Positions 1-9,484 of a stretch of 41,986 bases of DNA are shown here, one piece after another. The DNA is from JBAUHN01 sp049680295 (lineage in GTDB: Bacteria > Pseudomonadota > Alphaproteobacteria > Rhodobacterales > Rhodobacteraceae): the NCBI GenBank assembly GCA_049680295.1, contig JBAUHN010000123.1:1-41986 (forward strand), given 5' to 3'. The notes under the pieces were generated by a model. That model was not told the DNA's origin. It was given only the letters and a program-made list of their open reading frames with translations, and made no database searches. Position 1 is the stretch's first letter, and every line of letters begins with the position of its first letter. Made by a program: the position numbers and the translations under genes.

Positions 1-560
1 GCCAAGTGCCGTCATGGTGCAATGCGCAGCCGTGGCAAGTGATCATCACCGACCCCGCTGCCACAGAAAAATTTCGCGCAGCCTTGCAAACCGAAGCCAG
101 CAAAGGGGGCGCAGACCCTGATCTGGCATGGCCCCGCGGGTATTCCGGCATCTATGCCGAACGGCGGCGCGCCTGTGGCTGGCAGTTATATGATGCGGTA
201 GGTGTGCAAAGAGGCGACCGCGCGGCTTCGGCCCGACAAACACGGGAAAACTTTGCGTTATTTGGTGCGCCACATGTGGCGATTGTCACTAGTCCTGCCG
301 AATTGGGACCTTACGGCGCGATGGATTGTGGCGGCTTTGTCACCGCCTTTGCCTTGGCGGCAACGGCCCTTGGCGTCGCGTCCGTGCCTCAGGCGGCGGT
401 GGCGGCCTATGCGCCGATGATCCACGCATATTTCGGCATTCCTGACGACAGGCTGGTCTTATGCGCAATCTCATTTGGGTATGCCGACCGCGATCATCCG
501 GCCAACAGCTTTCGCACAGAGCGTGCGGCGGTGGATGACATTATCAACTGGCAGGAGTGA
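1..560 (+). CDS. nitroreductase family protein, 5' end outside window
   Basis: This is the C-terminal ~185 residues of an FMN-dependent nitroreductase-type oxidoreductase; the reading frame is already open at base 3 and no start codon is visible, so the gene begins left of the window. The first visible motif, PSWCNAQPWQV, matches the early segment around the FMN phosphate/ring contact in this family (usually about 35-40 residues after the start), so only a short N-terminus is missing. A C-terminal HPANSFRTER segment is also typical. Such enzymes are cytosolic homodimers that reduce nitro compounds, quinones or similar acceptors with NAD(P)H. The physiological substrate cannot be read from the sequence. 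The gene ends 4 bases before dtd, which suggests cotranscription. Confidence 0.9.
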   Translation, partial: QVPSWCNAQPWQVIITDPAATEKFRAALQTEASKGGADPDLAWPRGYSGIYAERRRACGWQLYDAVGVQRGDRAASARQTRENFALFGAPHVAIVTSPAELGPYGAMDCGGFVTAFALAATALGVASVPQAAVAAYAPMIHAYFGIPDDRLVLCAISFGYADRDHPANSFRTERAAVDDIINWQE

Positions 561-564
561 TCAG

Positions 565-1011
565 ATGCGCGCAGTTTTGCAACGGGTCCATGACGCAAAG
601 GTCACGGTAGAAAACGAGATTGTCGGTCAGATTGGCCCAGGGTTGTTGCTGTTGATCTGCGCGATGCCTGCCGACACTGTGGCAACGGCGGATGCTTTGG
701 CGCTGAAAATCTCTAAACTGCGGATGTTTCGCGATGACGCGGGCAAAATGAACCGCAGCCTGACGGATGTCAAAGGATCCGCTTTGGTGGTCAGCCAATT
801 CACACTGGCCGCAGATCTGTCGCGCGGCAACAGACCGGGATTTTCAGGAGCAGCAGCACCGCAAGATGCGCGCGCCTTGTACGCGTATTTCTGCAAAGCC
901 ATCGAAGAATTGGGCATTCCGACCCAAACGGGCCAGTTCGGGGCCGAAATGACGGTTCAACTGACAAATGATGGGCCCGTTACATTTTGGTTGGACACCG
1001 ACGTTCCCTGA
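565..1011 (+). CDS. dtd: D-aminoacyl-tRNA deacylase
   Basis: 148-residue cytosolic proofreading enzyme that hydrolyses D-aminoacyl-tRNA (and Gly-tRNA-Ala), recycling tRNA. The length is normal for DTD (about 145). The start MRAVLQRV is the canonical N-terminus, so the ATG at 565 is preferred over longer in-frame starts. The active-site signature SQFTL lies at residues 77-81, an NRPGF segment follows at 89-93, and the Gly-cisPro motif sits in NDGPVT near residues 135-140; together these build the chiral-selection pocket across the dimer interface. It follows the nitroreductase gene by 4 bases. Confidence 0.97.
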   Translation: MRAVLQRVHDAKVTVENEIVGQIGPGLLLLICAMPADTVATADALALKISKLRMFRDDAGKMNRSLTDVKGSALVVSQFTLAADLSRGNRPGFSGAAAPQDARALYAYFCKAIEELGIPTQTGQFGAEMTVQLTNDGPVTFWLDTDVP

Positions 1012-1065
1012 CGGATATTTGGCATGCGGATACCGATTTTGACACAAACGAAAAGTAATTGAACA

Positions 1066-2166
1066 ATGCCCGATATTGACCCTCTGATTGCGTTGTTTGA
1101 GCGAGGCGTGGCCGCCGTGCATGGGGATACTTGCGTCCGGGTCGCGCTTGGCCAGATCGAACCGCCCGCCCCTGACCAGATCATCGCTGTGGGCAAGGCC
1201 GCCGCGGCAATGGCGCAGGCGGCGGTGGCGCATTACGGCCCGGCTCCGACCCTGATCGTCACCAAATACGGCCATAGCGATCATGCACCCGCCCACGCAA
1301 CCGTAATCGAGGCGGCGCATCCGGTGCCCGATGATGGCAGCCTGATGGGCGGGCGTGCGATCCGGGATGCTGTCACGCAGATGGCAAGCGGATCGCACCT
1401 GATGATGCTGGTGTCCGGTGGCGCGTCGTCGCTGGCTGAAGTTCCCATTCAGGGCATGACGCTGGCGGACATGGCGGCGCGCACATCGCAGATGCTGGCC
1501 TCTGGTGCCGATATCAGCGCGATGAACACGGCGCGCAAAACCTTTAGCCAGATAAAAGGGGGCAAGCTGCTGGCAGCGTTTCCGGGCGCATATGTCACGA
1601 CGCTTGCGATTTCCGATGTGCAGGGCGACGGACTGGGCGTCATCGGGTCGGGCATTGGCGACGCCCCCGCCCTGCATGGATTTGAGTTTTCAGCCCATAT
1701 CGTCGCCAGCAATGAAATCGCCCGTGCGGCAGTTGCAAAGGCGTCTGGGTTTCCAGTGCATACCAACACCGAGACCCTATACGACAATATCGAGACATTG
1801 GGGCCAGCACTGGCCGCAGCGCTGATATCGGCGGACAAGGGCCTGCATATTTTTGGCGGCGAGCCTACGGTCATTTTGCCAGAAAACCCCGGACAGGGCG
1901 GGCGCAATCAGGCTTTGGCGCTGATCCTGGCTCGTGAAATTTCTGGCGTGGAAGGTCTGCGAATACTGGTGGCCGGAACCGATGGTACGGATGGTCCCAC
2001 CGATGCGGCGGGCGCAATTGTTGATGGCACCACATGGGATGCCTCCGGCGCAGACGCTTTGGCGCGTGCGGATGCCAGGCCTTGGCTGGATGCCAAGGGT
2101 GCTTTGCTGAAAACCGGACCAACCGGTACCAATGTGATGGATCTGGTTCTCGCGCTTCGTACTTGA
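1066..2166 (+). CDS. glycerate 2-kinase (MOFRL/DUF4147 family)
   Basis: 366-residue protein of the GckA/TtuD family, ATP-dependent glycerate 2-kinase, which feeds glycerate into lower glycolysis in the serine-glyoxylate or tartrate/hydroxypyruvate pathways. Visible hallmarks: a conserved VGKAAAAMAQA segment near residues 43-53, LMMLVSGGASSL near 107-118, and the C-terminal MOFRL block with GGRNQALAL and GTDGTDGPTDAAGA. Many members are annotated as 'hydroxypyruvate reductase', but kinase activity is the better supported assignment. It is about 50 residues shorter than many homologues, mainly at the N-terminus. A start at 1066 is accepted although its ribosome binding site is weak. It lies 54 bases after dtd. 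Confidence 0.9.
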   Translation: MPDIDPLIALFERGVAAVHGDTCVRVALGQIEPPAPDQIIAVGKAAAAMAQAAVAHYGPAPTLIVTKYGHSDHAPAHATVIEAAHPVPDDGSLMGGRAIRDAVTQMASGSHLMMLVSGGASSLAEVPIQGMTLADMAARTSQMLASGADISAMNTARKTFSQIKGGKLLAAFPGAYVTTLAISDVQGDGLGVIGSGIGDAPALHGFEFSAHIVASNEIARAAVAKASGFPVHTNTETLYDNIETLGPALAAALISADKGLHIFGGEPTVILPENPGQGGRNQALALILAREISGVEGLRILVAGTDGTDGPTDAAGAIVDGTTWDASGADALARADARPWLDAKGALLKTGPTGTNVMDLVLALRT

Positions 2167-2198
2167 CAGGGTTCACAGTTCCGCACGAACGTCACCGA

Positions 2199-4193
2199 AT
2201 GAACGCTTCACCAAATGCCCCCCGCGAAATCGAAGAATTGCCAGACCTTGGCATCACCTTAAGCGACGGGTGCCGCCTGTCAGCGCGGGTCTGGCGGCCT
2301 GTGGATGCACATGATAACCCGGTCCCGGCAATTTTGGAATTCCTGCCCTACCGCAAACGTGACGGCACAACTGGGCGCGATGCGTTGACCCACCCCTATT
2401 TCGCGCAGGCGGGCTATGCTGCGATCCGGGTGGACATGCGGGGCAATGGCGACAGCCACGGGGTGATGGAGGACGAATACACCGCGCAGGAACTATCCGA
2501 CGCGGTAGAGGTCATTCATTGGCTGGCCGTGCAAAACTGGTGCAGCGGATCCGTGGGTATGATGGGGATCAGCTGGGGTGGCTTTAACAGCCTGCAAGTC
2601 GCGGCCCTGACGCCCGCGCCGCTGAAAGCAATCATCACACTGTGTTCCACCGTCGACCGTTTTGCCGATGACATTCACTATAAGGGCGGCAATCTGCTGA
2701 ACGAAAATCTGGGCTGGGGGGCGACGATGTGGTCATATTCCAGCCGTGCGCCCGACCCCGCATTGCGCGACGATTGGCGCGAGATTTGGATGGAACGCCT
2801 TGAAAATGAACCGTTTCTCCCGACCGTCTGGCTGCGCCATCAACACCGTGACGCCTATTGGCGACATGGGTCCGTCATCGAAAACTACGCCGCCATAAAG
2901 GCCAAAGTTCTGGCCATCGGCGGCTGGGGCGACGCCTATAAAAACGCCGTGCCGCAACTGGTCGAGGCCCTGCCCGGCGCCAAAGGCATCATTGGCCCCT
3001 GGGTGCATAAATACCCCCATTTCGCGGTGCCGGAACCCCGGATCGGGTTCCTGCAAGAGGCGTTGCGCTGGTGGGATCAGTGGCTCAAAGGCATTGAAAC
3101 CGATGTGGCAAATGATCCCGATTTTCGCGCCTATCTGATGGACGGCGTGCGCCCTGCCACATGGTACACCGAACGCCCCGGCCGCTGGATTGCCGAGGAC
3201 GCAGGGGCGACATCGCATTTGCCCACAAAAATTTTCCACCTTACAGATCATGCGTTGTCGCATACCTCTGCGCCGCTAAATCGGTTTGTGTGCTCTCCGC
3301 ATGATAGCGGGGCAGCCTCCGGCGAATATTGCGCGATCTGGCTGGGGCCGGAAATGCCCGGTGACCAGCGCGGCGACGATGCCTTGTCGGCATGCTTTGA
3401 CACAGATCCCCTGACGGATGACATGGATATTGTCGGCGCGCCGCGCCTGACCTTGACACTTGGCGCCGACAAACCGCAGGCGCAGATGGCCGTACGCTTG
3501 TGTCACGTTCATCCCGATGGGGCATCAACCCGCATCACATATGGCGTTTTGAACCTGTGCCATCGAAACGGGGCAGATGCGCCGGAGGTTTTGGTGCCGG
3601 GCACACCCGTAACCGTTACGCTGGATCTGGATCACATCGCATACCGCGTGCCAAAAGGGCACCGCCTGCGGGTGGCGATTTCTTCCACCTATTGGCCGCT
3701 GATCTGGCCCTCACCCGAAACGGCCACGCTGCACTTGCAAATGGGGCAGATCGCCCTGCCCGTGCGGGACGCGGCCGGCGCGGACGAGCATGCCTTTCCG
3801 CCCCCTGTTGCGGCTGATCCATGGGAAACCGAAACCCTGCGCCCTGCCGCCAATATCCGGCGCAGCGAAAGGGACATGACCACTGGGATTGTGACACTGA
3901 TTGTTGAGGACGATTTTGGCAAAATCTGCGATTCTGATCATGGGCTGATCAGCGGGTCCATCGCCCGAGAACGCTGGTCGATCCACCCAGATGACCCGAC
4001 ATCGGCAAAAGGCACCTGCCACTGGACAGACGAATTAGAGCGTGACGGCATCGCTCTGCGAACAGAAGCCAAATGCGAAATGTGGTCGGATACGACGTAT
4101 TTTTACCTGACCGCGACGCTGGAGGCCTTTGAAAATGGGGAAAAAGTTCATACCAAAATCGTGGAGGAAAAAATTCCACGCGATCACATCTAA
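2199..4193 (+). CDS. CocE/NonD family serine hydrolase (X-Pro dipeptidyl-peptidase-like)
   Basis: 664-residue alpha/beta hydrolase with the X-Pro dipeptidyl-peptidase/cocaine-esterase architecture: a catalytic N-terminal domain and a C-terminal jelly-roll domain. The nucleophile elbow GISWGG places the serine at about residue 125; the likely acid and base are the Asp of GGWGDAY (~245) and the His of GPWVHKYPH (~270). An upstream in-frame extension exists, but it overlaps the previous gene's 3' end and has no family similarity, so the ATG at 2199 (33 bases after the kinase stop) is chosen. The neighbouring dipeptide-type ABC importer suggests the hydrolase processes an imported peptide, amide or ester; the substrate is inference. 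No signal peptide is seen, so it probably acts in the cytosol. Confidence 0.92.
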   Translation: MNASPNAPREIEELPDLGITLSDGCRLSARVWRPVDAHDNPVPAILEFLPYRKRDGTTGRDALTHPYFAQAGYAAIRVDMRGNGDSHGVMEDEYTAQELSDAVEVIHWLAVQNWCSGSVGMMGISWGGFNSLQVAALTPAPLKAIITLCSTVDRFADDIHYKGGNLLNENLGWGATMWSYSSRAPDPALRDDWREIWMERLENEPFLPTVWLRHQHRDAYWRHGSVIENYAAIKAKVLAIGGWGDAYKNAVPQLVEALPGAKGIIGPWVHKYPHFAVPEPRIGFLQEALRWWDQWLKGIETDVANDPDFRAYLMDGVRPATWYTERPGRWIAEDAGATSHLPTKIFHLTDHALSHTSAPLNRFVCSPHDSGAASGEYCAIWLGPEMPGDQRGDDALSACFDTDPLTDDMDIVGAPRLTLTLGADKPQAQMAVRLCHVHPDGASTRITYGVLNLCHRNGADAPEVLVPGTPVTVTLDLDHIAYRVPKGHRLRVAISSTYWPLIWPSPETATLHLQMGQIALPVRDAAGADEHAFPPPVAADPWETETLRPAANIRRSERDMTTGIVTLIVEDDFGKICDSDHGLISGSIARERWSIHPDDPTSAKGTCHWTDELERDGIALRTEAKCEMWSDTTYFYLTATLEAFENGEKVHTKIVEEKIPRDHI

Positions 4194-4310
4194 CGCTTTG
4201 TCCCCGTCAAGCCGCTATTTTTCTTGCGGCACCGGCAGAAATGCGCAAACTTGACCCATCAATCAATAAAATCTGCGCAACAGACGCATGAAAATCCACG
4301 GGAGAAAACA

Positions 4311-5900
4311 ATGAATGATCAACTAAAACACATGACCACGCAGGTGGCCAAAGGCATGATGACACGCCGCGAATTCGTCGGTCGTGCGGCCGCATTGGGT
4401 GTGACGGCGGCTGTAGCCAACACGATGCTGGCCAGTTCGGCCAAGGCCGCTGGCCCCGTCAAAGGCGGAACCATGAAAATGGGTATTCAGGGCGGCGAAA
4501 GCACCAATTCAATGGATCCAGCACTTGCCGCATCCATGGTTCCGACAGTGAACCTGCGCAATGCATTCGACACGCTTGTCAATGTGGCACCCGACGGTTC
4601 AATCGAAAACCGTCTCGCAGAAAGCGTCGAAGCCTCGGCAGATGCCAAAATCTGGAACTTCAAAATCCGCAAAGGCGTCGAGTTCCACAACGGCAAGACC
4701 ATGACACCTAACGATGTGCTGCGCACAATGGAGCGTCACTCAAACGAGGACGCGACTTCTGGTGCGCTTGGCATCATGAAGGGCATCGAAGCAATGAAGG
4801 TCGATGGCGACATCTTCTCTGTCACACTGGCGACGCCAAATGCTGACTTGCCTTATCTGATGGCGGACTACCACTTGCAAATCCAGCCAGATGGCGGGTT
4901 TGAAAACCCCGCTGACGGTGTTGGCACAGGCGCCTACAGCATTGTCGCTGATGAGCCCGGTGTGCGGCACCTGTTCAAGAAAAACCCCAACTACTGGGAC
5001 GATTCTATCGGCCACGCGGATGAAATTGAAGTTATCGCATTGAACGATTCAACGGCACGTACTGCCGCTTTGCAGTCCGGTCAGGTCCACATCATTGACC
5101 GTGTCGAGCCAAAGATCGCGCAACTGCTGGCCCGTGCACCGAACCTTGAGGTCAAATCGGTCTCAGGTCCGGGTCACTATGTGTTTATCATGCATTGTAA
5201 CACCGCGCCTTTCGACAACAAAGAGCTGCGTCTGGCATTGAAATATGCGATCAACCGCGAAGAAATGGTTGATAAAATTCTGCGTGGTTATGGAACAATC
5301 GGCAACGACTTCCCGATCAACAAAGCCTATCCTTTGTTCGACGAAAACATTCCGCAACGGACATATGACGCCGCCAAGGCTGCCGAGCACTACAAAAAAT
5401 CCGGCCACGATGGATCACCGATTGTCATGCAAGTTGCCGATGGCGCCTTTCCCGGTGCGATTGATGCAGCAGCGCTGTTCCAACAATCAGCACAGGCCGC
5501 CGGTATTCCGCTTGAAGTCAAGCGTGAGCCCAATGACGGTTACTGGTCAGAGATCTGGAACGTTCAACCGTTCTGCGCATCTTACTGGAGCGGTCGCCCG
5601 GTTCAGGATCAGATGTATTCGACCGCCTATCTGTCCAGCGCAGACTGGAACGACACGCGCTTCTTCAATGATGAATTCGACACGCTGTTGAATTCGGCCA
5701 AAGCGGAACTCGACGGCACCAAGCGTAAAGAGATCTATTCCAAAATGGCGCTCTTGCTGCGTGATGAAGGCGGCCTGATTTGCCCGATGTTCAACGACAG
5801 CATCGAAGGTATTTCGGAAAATGTTGGCGGCTGGATCGAAGATCCGAACCTGAACATCATGAACGCCATGGCTGGCGTGAAATGCTGGCTGAAGGCCTAA
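4311..5900 (+). CDS. ABC transporter substrate-binding protein, family 5 (dipeptide type), Tat-exported
   Basis: 529-residue periplasmic solute-binding protein of the SBP_bac_5 family (DppA/OppA/GsiB-like), which captures peptides or related solutes. The N-terminus carries a twin-arginine signal, TRREFVG at residues 18-24, then a hydrophobic stretch rich in Ala and an AKAA cleavage site near residue 46. The mature part contains the family motifs, for example FHNGKTMTPNDV around residues 124-135. The start is supported by GGGAGA a few bases upstream of ATG 4311; an upstream in-frame ATG at 4224 would bury the Tat motif. It is the first gene of a tightly packed ABC operon and follows the CocE-type hydrolase by 117 bases. 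Confidence 0.95.
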   Translation: MNDQLKHMTTQVAKGMMTRREFVGRAAALGVTAAVANTMLASSAKAAGPVKGGTMKMGIQGGESTNSMDPALAASMVPTVNLRNAFDTLVNVAPDGSIENRLAESVEASADAKIWNFKIRKGVEFHNGKTMTPNDVLRTMERHSNEDATSGALGIMKGIEAMKVDGDIFSVTLATPNADLPYLMADYHLQIQPDGGFENPADGVGTGAYSIVADEPGVRHLFKKNPNYWDDSIGHADEIEVIALNDSTARTAALQSGQVHIIDRVEPKIAQLLARAPNLEVKSVSGPGHYVFIMHCNTAPFDNKELRLALKYAINREEMVDKILRGYGTIGNDFPINKAYPLFDENIPQRTYDAAKAAEHYKKSGHDGSPIVMQVADGAFPGAIDAAALFQQSAQAAGIPLEVKREPNDGYWSEIWNVQPFCASYWSGRPVQDQMYSTAYLSSADWNDTRFFNDEFDTLLNSAKAELDGTKRKEIYSKMALLLRDEGGLICPMFNDSIEGISENVGGWIEDPNLNIMNAMAGVKCWLKA

Positions 5901-5915
5901 GGGTGTACAGATAAA

Positions 5916-6872
5916 ATGCACCCCATATTGAAACTGATAGTCCAGCGCCTTGCGCTGGGCTTTGTTCTGCTATTCGCCGCGTCCATTCTGATCTTTGCCG
6001 GAACATCCGTTCTGCCAGGCGATGTGGCGCAATCCATTCTTGGCCAAGCTGCGACACCCGAAAACCTTGCGAACCTGCGTAAGGAACTCGGTCTCGATGA
6101 ACCGGCCATGAGCCGCTATTTCTCCTGGCTTGGCGGCATCATACAGGGTGATCTTGGCACTGCGCTGACCAATGGCCGCGATATCGCCGAAAGCCTTGGT
6201 ACACGCCTGAAAAACACACTTTTCCTTGCCTTCTGGGCTGCCGTTGTCGCGGTGCCGCTGGCGATTTTTCTTGGCCTTTTGGCCGTACGGTACAAAGACC
6301 GCTGGCCGGATAAGGTGATATCCGGGGTCACGCTTGCCACGATCTCAATCCCCGAATTCATGATTGGCTACGTTCTGATCTACTGGATTTCGATCCGTTT
6401 AGGGTGGTTCTCATCCGTGGCAATTATCAATGATGGCATGACTTTAGGGGCAAAGCTTAATGCGATTGCCATCCCCGTGATGGTGCTGACACTGGTGGTT
6501 TTGGCGCATATGATGCGCATGACCCGTGCTGCGATCCTAAACGTGATGCAATCCGCCTATATCGAGACCGCCGAATTGAAAGGTCTGGGCATGTTGGCAG
6601 TGATCCGCAAACACGCCTTTCCCAATGCCGTCGCCCCGATTGTCAATGTGGTGATGCTGAACCTCGCCTATCTGGTGGTCGGCGTTGTCGTGGTCGAGGT
6701 AGTCTTTGCCTACCCCGGCATGGGGCAATATCTGGTGGACCATGTCAGCAAACGTGACGTGCCCGTGGTACAGGCCTGCGGTTTGATCTTTGCCGCCGTC
6801 TATATCGGGCTGAACCTGATTGCGGACATCGTCTCAATCCTTGCCAATCCGCGGTTGAGGCATCCAAAATGA
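5916..6872 (+). CDS. ABC transporter permease, DppB-like
   Basis: 318-residue inner-membrane permease of the binding-protein-dependent dipeptide/oligopeptide/nickel family. It starts with a transmembrane helix (residues ~9-30) and a periplasmic loop typical of DppB (LPGDVAQSILGQAATPE), followed by five further hydrophobic helices. The cytoplasmic coupling (EAA) loop is seen as YIETAELKGLGMLAVIRKHAFPNA. It lies 15 bases after the binding-protein gene and overlaps the next permease by 4 bases (ATGA), so the products are translationally coupled and form the heterodimeric channel. Confidence 0.95.
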   Translation: MHPILKLIVQRLALGFVLLFAASILIFAGTSVLPGDVAQSILGQAATPENLANLRKELGLDEPAMSRYFSWLGGIIQGDLGTALTNGRDIAESLGTRLKNTLFLAFWAAVVAVPLAIFLGLLAVRYKDRWPDKVISGVTLATISIPEFMIGYVLIYWISIRLGWFSSVAIINDGMTLGAKLNAIAIPVMVLTLVVLAHMMRMTRAAILNVMQSAYIETAELKGLGMLAVIRKHAFPNAVAPIVNVVMLNLAYLVVGVVVVEVVFAYPGMGQYLVDHVSKRDVPVVQACGLIFAAVYIGLNLIADIVSILANPRLRHPK

Positions 6873-7684
6873 AGAATATTCCAATCTCCGCACTCATCGG
6901 CCTGTTTTTTACCGGTCTGTTCTTTGTCATGGCGCTGCTGGCGCCATTAATCGCCCCCTACGGCATGGCCGAAGTTGTCGGCGACGTCTGGGAGCCATCG
7001 TCAGAGCAATTTCTGTTGGGCACCGATAGTATCGGGCGTGATTTACTTTCGCGCATGATCTATGGCGGGCGCACGACGATCTTTATTGCGACCATGGCGA
7101 CGGTCCTTAGCTTTGTGACCGGATCGGTATTAGGCTTTTTCGCCGCCGTCTCGGGCGGATGGGTTGATCAGGCGCTGTCGAGGTTTGTCGATCTGATCAT
7201 GTCGATCCCATCGCTGATCTTCGCGCTTGTCGTACTGTCCGTGATGCCAACAACCGTTACGATCCTGATCTTGCTGATGGGATTGCTGGACAGCACACGG
7301 GTCTACCGTCTGGCACGCGCCGTGGCCGTAGACATCACCGTGATGGACTATGTCGAGGCCGCCCGTTTGCGCGGTGAAAAAATCGGCTGGATCATCTTTC
7401 GCGAAACCCTGCCAAATGCGCTGTCGCCGCTGGTTGCTGAAATGGGGCTGAGGTTCATCTTTATGGTGTTGTTCGTTTCCACCCTGTCATTCCTTGGCCT
7501 GGGTGTACAACCGCCACAGGCAGACTGGGGTGGCATCGTGAAAGAAAACAAAGAAGGCATCAACTATGGCATTCAGGCCGCCCTTTACCCGGCTTATGCG
7601 ATTGCTGCCCTGTGCATCTCGATAAATCTGGTGGCCGACTGGGTCTTGAACCGAACCACCAGCCTGAAAGGAGGCCGAGGATGA
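6869..7684 (+). CDS. ABC transporter permease, DppC-like
   Basis: 271-residue second permease of the same importer. It shows an N-terminal helix (residues ~8-28), the DppC-typical segment LLGTDSIGRDLLSRMIYGGR, and the EAA coupling loop YVEAARLRGEKIGWIIFRETLPNA followed by FLGLGVQPPQADWG. It pairs with the DppB-like subunit. Both ends overlap neighbours by 4 bases (ATGA), the mark of a coupled operon. Confidence 0.95.
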   Translation: MKNIPISALIGLFFTGLFFVMALLAPLIAPYGMAEVVGDVWEPSSEQFLLGTDSIGRDLLSRMIYGGRTTIFIATMATVLSFVTGSVLGFFAAVSGGWVDQALSRFVDLIMSIPSLIFALVVLSVMPTTVTILILLMGLLDSTRVYRLARAVAVDITVMDYVEAARLRGEKIGWIIFRETLPNALSPLVAEMGLRFIFMVLFVSTLSFLGLGVQPPQADWGGIVKENKEGINYGIQAALYPAYAIAALCISINLVADWVLNRTTSLKGGRG

Positions 7685-9318
7685 GCGATACACTTCTCAA
7701 AGTCCGGGGTCTCAAAATCGGAGCGACGATTTTCCCGCCGGGCGAACGACCCCGTGATATCGAAATCGTCCATGGCGTCGATTTCGATTTGGAACCGGGC
7801 AAGGTTCTGGGGCTGATCGGCGAATCCGGTGCTGGCAAATCGACCATTGGTCTGGCAGCGATGGCCTATGGTCGTGGCGGTGTGGAACTGACCGGGGGCG
7901 AAGTTTTCGTCAACGGGCGTGACATCCTGAAATCCGGCCTGCGCGACGTGCGCCGTTTGCGCGGCGCCGAGGTCACTTATGTCTCACAATCAGCAGCCGC
8001 CTCGTTCAACCCGGCCAAGCAAATCATGGAACAGGTCACGGAAGCCGCAATTTTCCAAAACAAGTTCTCCAAATCCGAAGCCGAGGCCCGCGCGGTTGAA
8101 TTATTTACCAAACTGGGCCTGCCCGATCCTGAAAACATCGGCTCAAGGTATCCGCATCAGGTGTCTGGTGGGCAGTTGCAACGCTGTATGACGGCATTGG
8201 CGCTGTGTCCCGAGCCGGATCTGGTGGTTTTTGACGAACCCACAACTGCGCTGGACGTGACAACCCAAATCGACGTATTGGCGGCGATCAAGGAAGCCAT
8301 CCGCGACACCGGCGTTGCAGCCCTTTATATCACCCATGATCTGGCCGTAGTCGCACAGGTCAGCGATCATATTATGGTGCTGCAACAGGGCGCTATGGTC
8401 GAATATGGCACCACAGACCAGATCATCAACGCACCCCGCGAAGAATACACGCAAGCGCTGGTGTCGGTTCGGTCGATCAAACATGTCGAAAAGCAACCGA
8501 CCGATCAACCGGTCCTGCACGTCGAAAACATCACGGCAAGGTATCGCGGCACTGACTTTGACGTTCTGAAAAAAGTAAATGTCGAATTGCACCCCGGTCA
8601 GACCCTGGCGATCGTCGGCGAAAGCGGGTCCGGCAAATCGACGCTTGCACGTGTCATCACCGGGCTATTGCCGCCCTCTGACGGGCAGATCATCTTTGAT
8701 GGACGTGTGTTGACACCAGACCTTGCGACAAGGCCGCTTGAAGACTTGCGCGAATTGCAGATGATCTACCAGATGGCCGATACTGCGATGAACCCGCGCC
8801 AAACGGTTGGCACCATCATCGGACGCCCGCTTGAGTTTTACTTTGGCCTGAAGGGCAAGGAAAAACAGACACGCATCCAAGAACTGCTGGACGAAATCGA
8901 ACTGGGTGAGGGATTTCAGGATCGCTATCCGGCGGAACTGTCGGGCGGACAAAAGCAACGGGTGTGTATTGCCCGTGCGCTGGCCGCCAAACCAAAGCTG
9001 ATCATCTGTGACGAAGTGACATCGGCGCTTGATCCACTGGTTGCCGATGGCATCCTGAAACTGTTGCTGAACCTGCAAAAGATCGAGGATGTGGCCTATC
9101 TGTTCATCACCCATGATCTGGCGACAGTGCGCGCCATCGCCGATAGCATCGCGGTGATGTTCCAAGGCGAAGTTGTGCGCTACGGTCCGAAATCAAAGGT
9201 CTTGTCGCCGCCCTTTGACGACTACACCGACCTGTTGCTCAGCTCGGTCCCCGAGATGAAGCTAGGCTGGCTCGAAGATGTGATCGCGCACCGTAAAATG
9301 GAAAGTGCCGGGAACTAA
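7681..9318 (+). CDS. dual ABC ATPase (fused DppD-DppF type)
   Basis: 545-residue protein with two complete ABC ATPase modules in one chain, powering the upstream permeases. Module 1 has Walker A GESGAGKST (residues ~47-55), signature VSGGQLQR and Walker B LVVFDEPTTALD. Module 2 has Walker A GESGSGKST (~312-320), signature LSGGQKQR and Walker B LIICDEVTSALD. Each is followed by the ITHDLA His-loop. Dipeptide systems usually encode DppD and DppF separately; the fused form is common in Rhizobiales and Rhodobacterales. The start at 7681 has GGAGG 7 bases upstream and overlaps the preceding stop by 4 bases; a longer in-frame start lies inside the permease gene and was rejected. It is the last gene of the operon. 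Confidence 0.96.
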   Translation: MSDTLLKVRGLKIGATIFPPGERPRDIEIVHGVDFDLEPGKVLGLIGESGAGKSTIGLAAMAYGRGGVELTGGEVFVNGRDILKSGLRDVRRLRGAEVTYVSQSAAASFNPAKQIMEQVTEAAIFQNKFSKSEAEARAVELFTKLGLPDPENIGSRYPHQVSGGQLQRCMTALALCPEPDLVVFDEPTTALDVTTQIDVLAAIKEAIRDTGVAALYITHDLAVVAQVSDHIMVLQQGAMVEYGTTDQIINAPREEYTQALVSVRSIKHVEKQPTDQPVLHVENITARYRGTDFDVLKKVNVELHPGQTLAIVGESGSGKSTLARVITGLLPPSDGQIIFDGRVLTPDLATRPLEDLRELQMIYQMADTAMNPRQTVGTIIGRPLEFYFGLKGKEKQTRIQELLDEIELGEGFQDRYPAELSGGQKQRVCIARALAAKPKLIICDEVTSALDPLVADGILKLLLNLQKIEDVAYLFITHDLATVRAIADSIAVMFQGEVVRYGPKSKVLSPPFDDYTDLLLSSVPEMKLGWLEDVIAHRKMESAGN

Positions 9319-9408
9319 AGCATCCCGCCTTTAACCTGAGCCATTAAGCATCACTTTTCGCGTTGAGCCGCGGGCGAAGGCAGCGAACAAGTGAAACATG
9401 TTTAAGGT

Positions 9409-9476
9409 GGGGCGCTCTAGGACAACAAATCGGCGGCAGACCTATCCGGCATTGTGATGCCGGTGCCCTGCGCCCC
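9409..9476. ncRNA. structured intergenic segment, possible small RNA or 3' UTR element
   Basis: The 170 bases between the ABC operon stop and the terminator at 9485-9519 hold no credible ORF but fold well by eye. GGGGCGC (9409-9415) can pair with GCGCCCC (9470-9476), enclosing a perfect 7-bp hairpin CCGGCAT-tgtg-ATGCCGG (9446-9463). Followed directly by a strong terminator, this resembles a small RNA or a processed 3' UTR transcribed rightward. I do not recognise it as SRP RNA (no GGAA-tetraloop motif), 6S RNA or tmRNA. No promoter upstream of it is convincing. Confidence 0.35.
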
Positions 9477-9484
9477 TGACCCAC

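Noticed and set aside
844..1677. 277-codon open frame on the - strand
   Set aside because: It covers the 3' half of dtd and the 5' part of the glycerate kinase gene, both with firm motifs; its translation has no recognisable domain.
2034..2198. N-terminal extension of the CocE-type hydrolase
   Set aside because: The frame overlaps the glycerate kinase gene and encodes Arg/Cys-rich residues unlike the family; the ATG at 2199 fits better.
9401..9480. SRP (4.5S) or 6S RNA gene
   Set aside because: Stems are present, but the conserved GGAA-capped apical motif of SRP RNA and the large central bubble pattern of 6S RNA are not visible.
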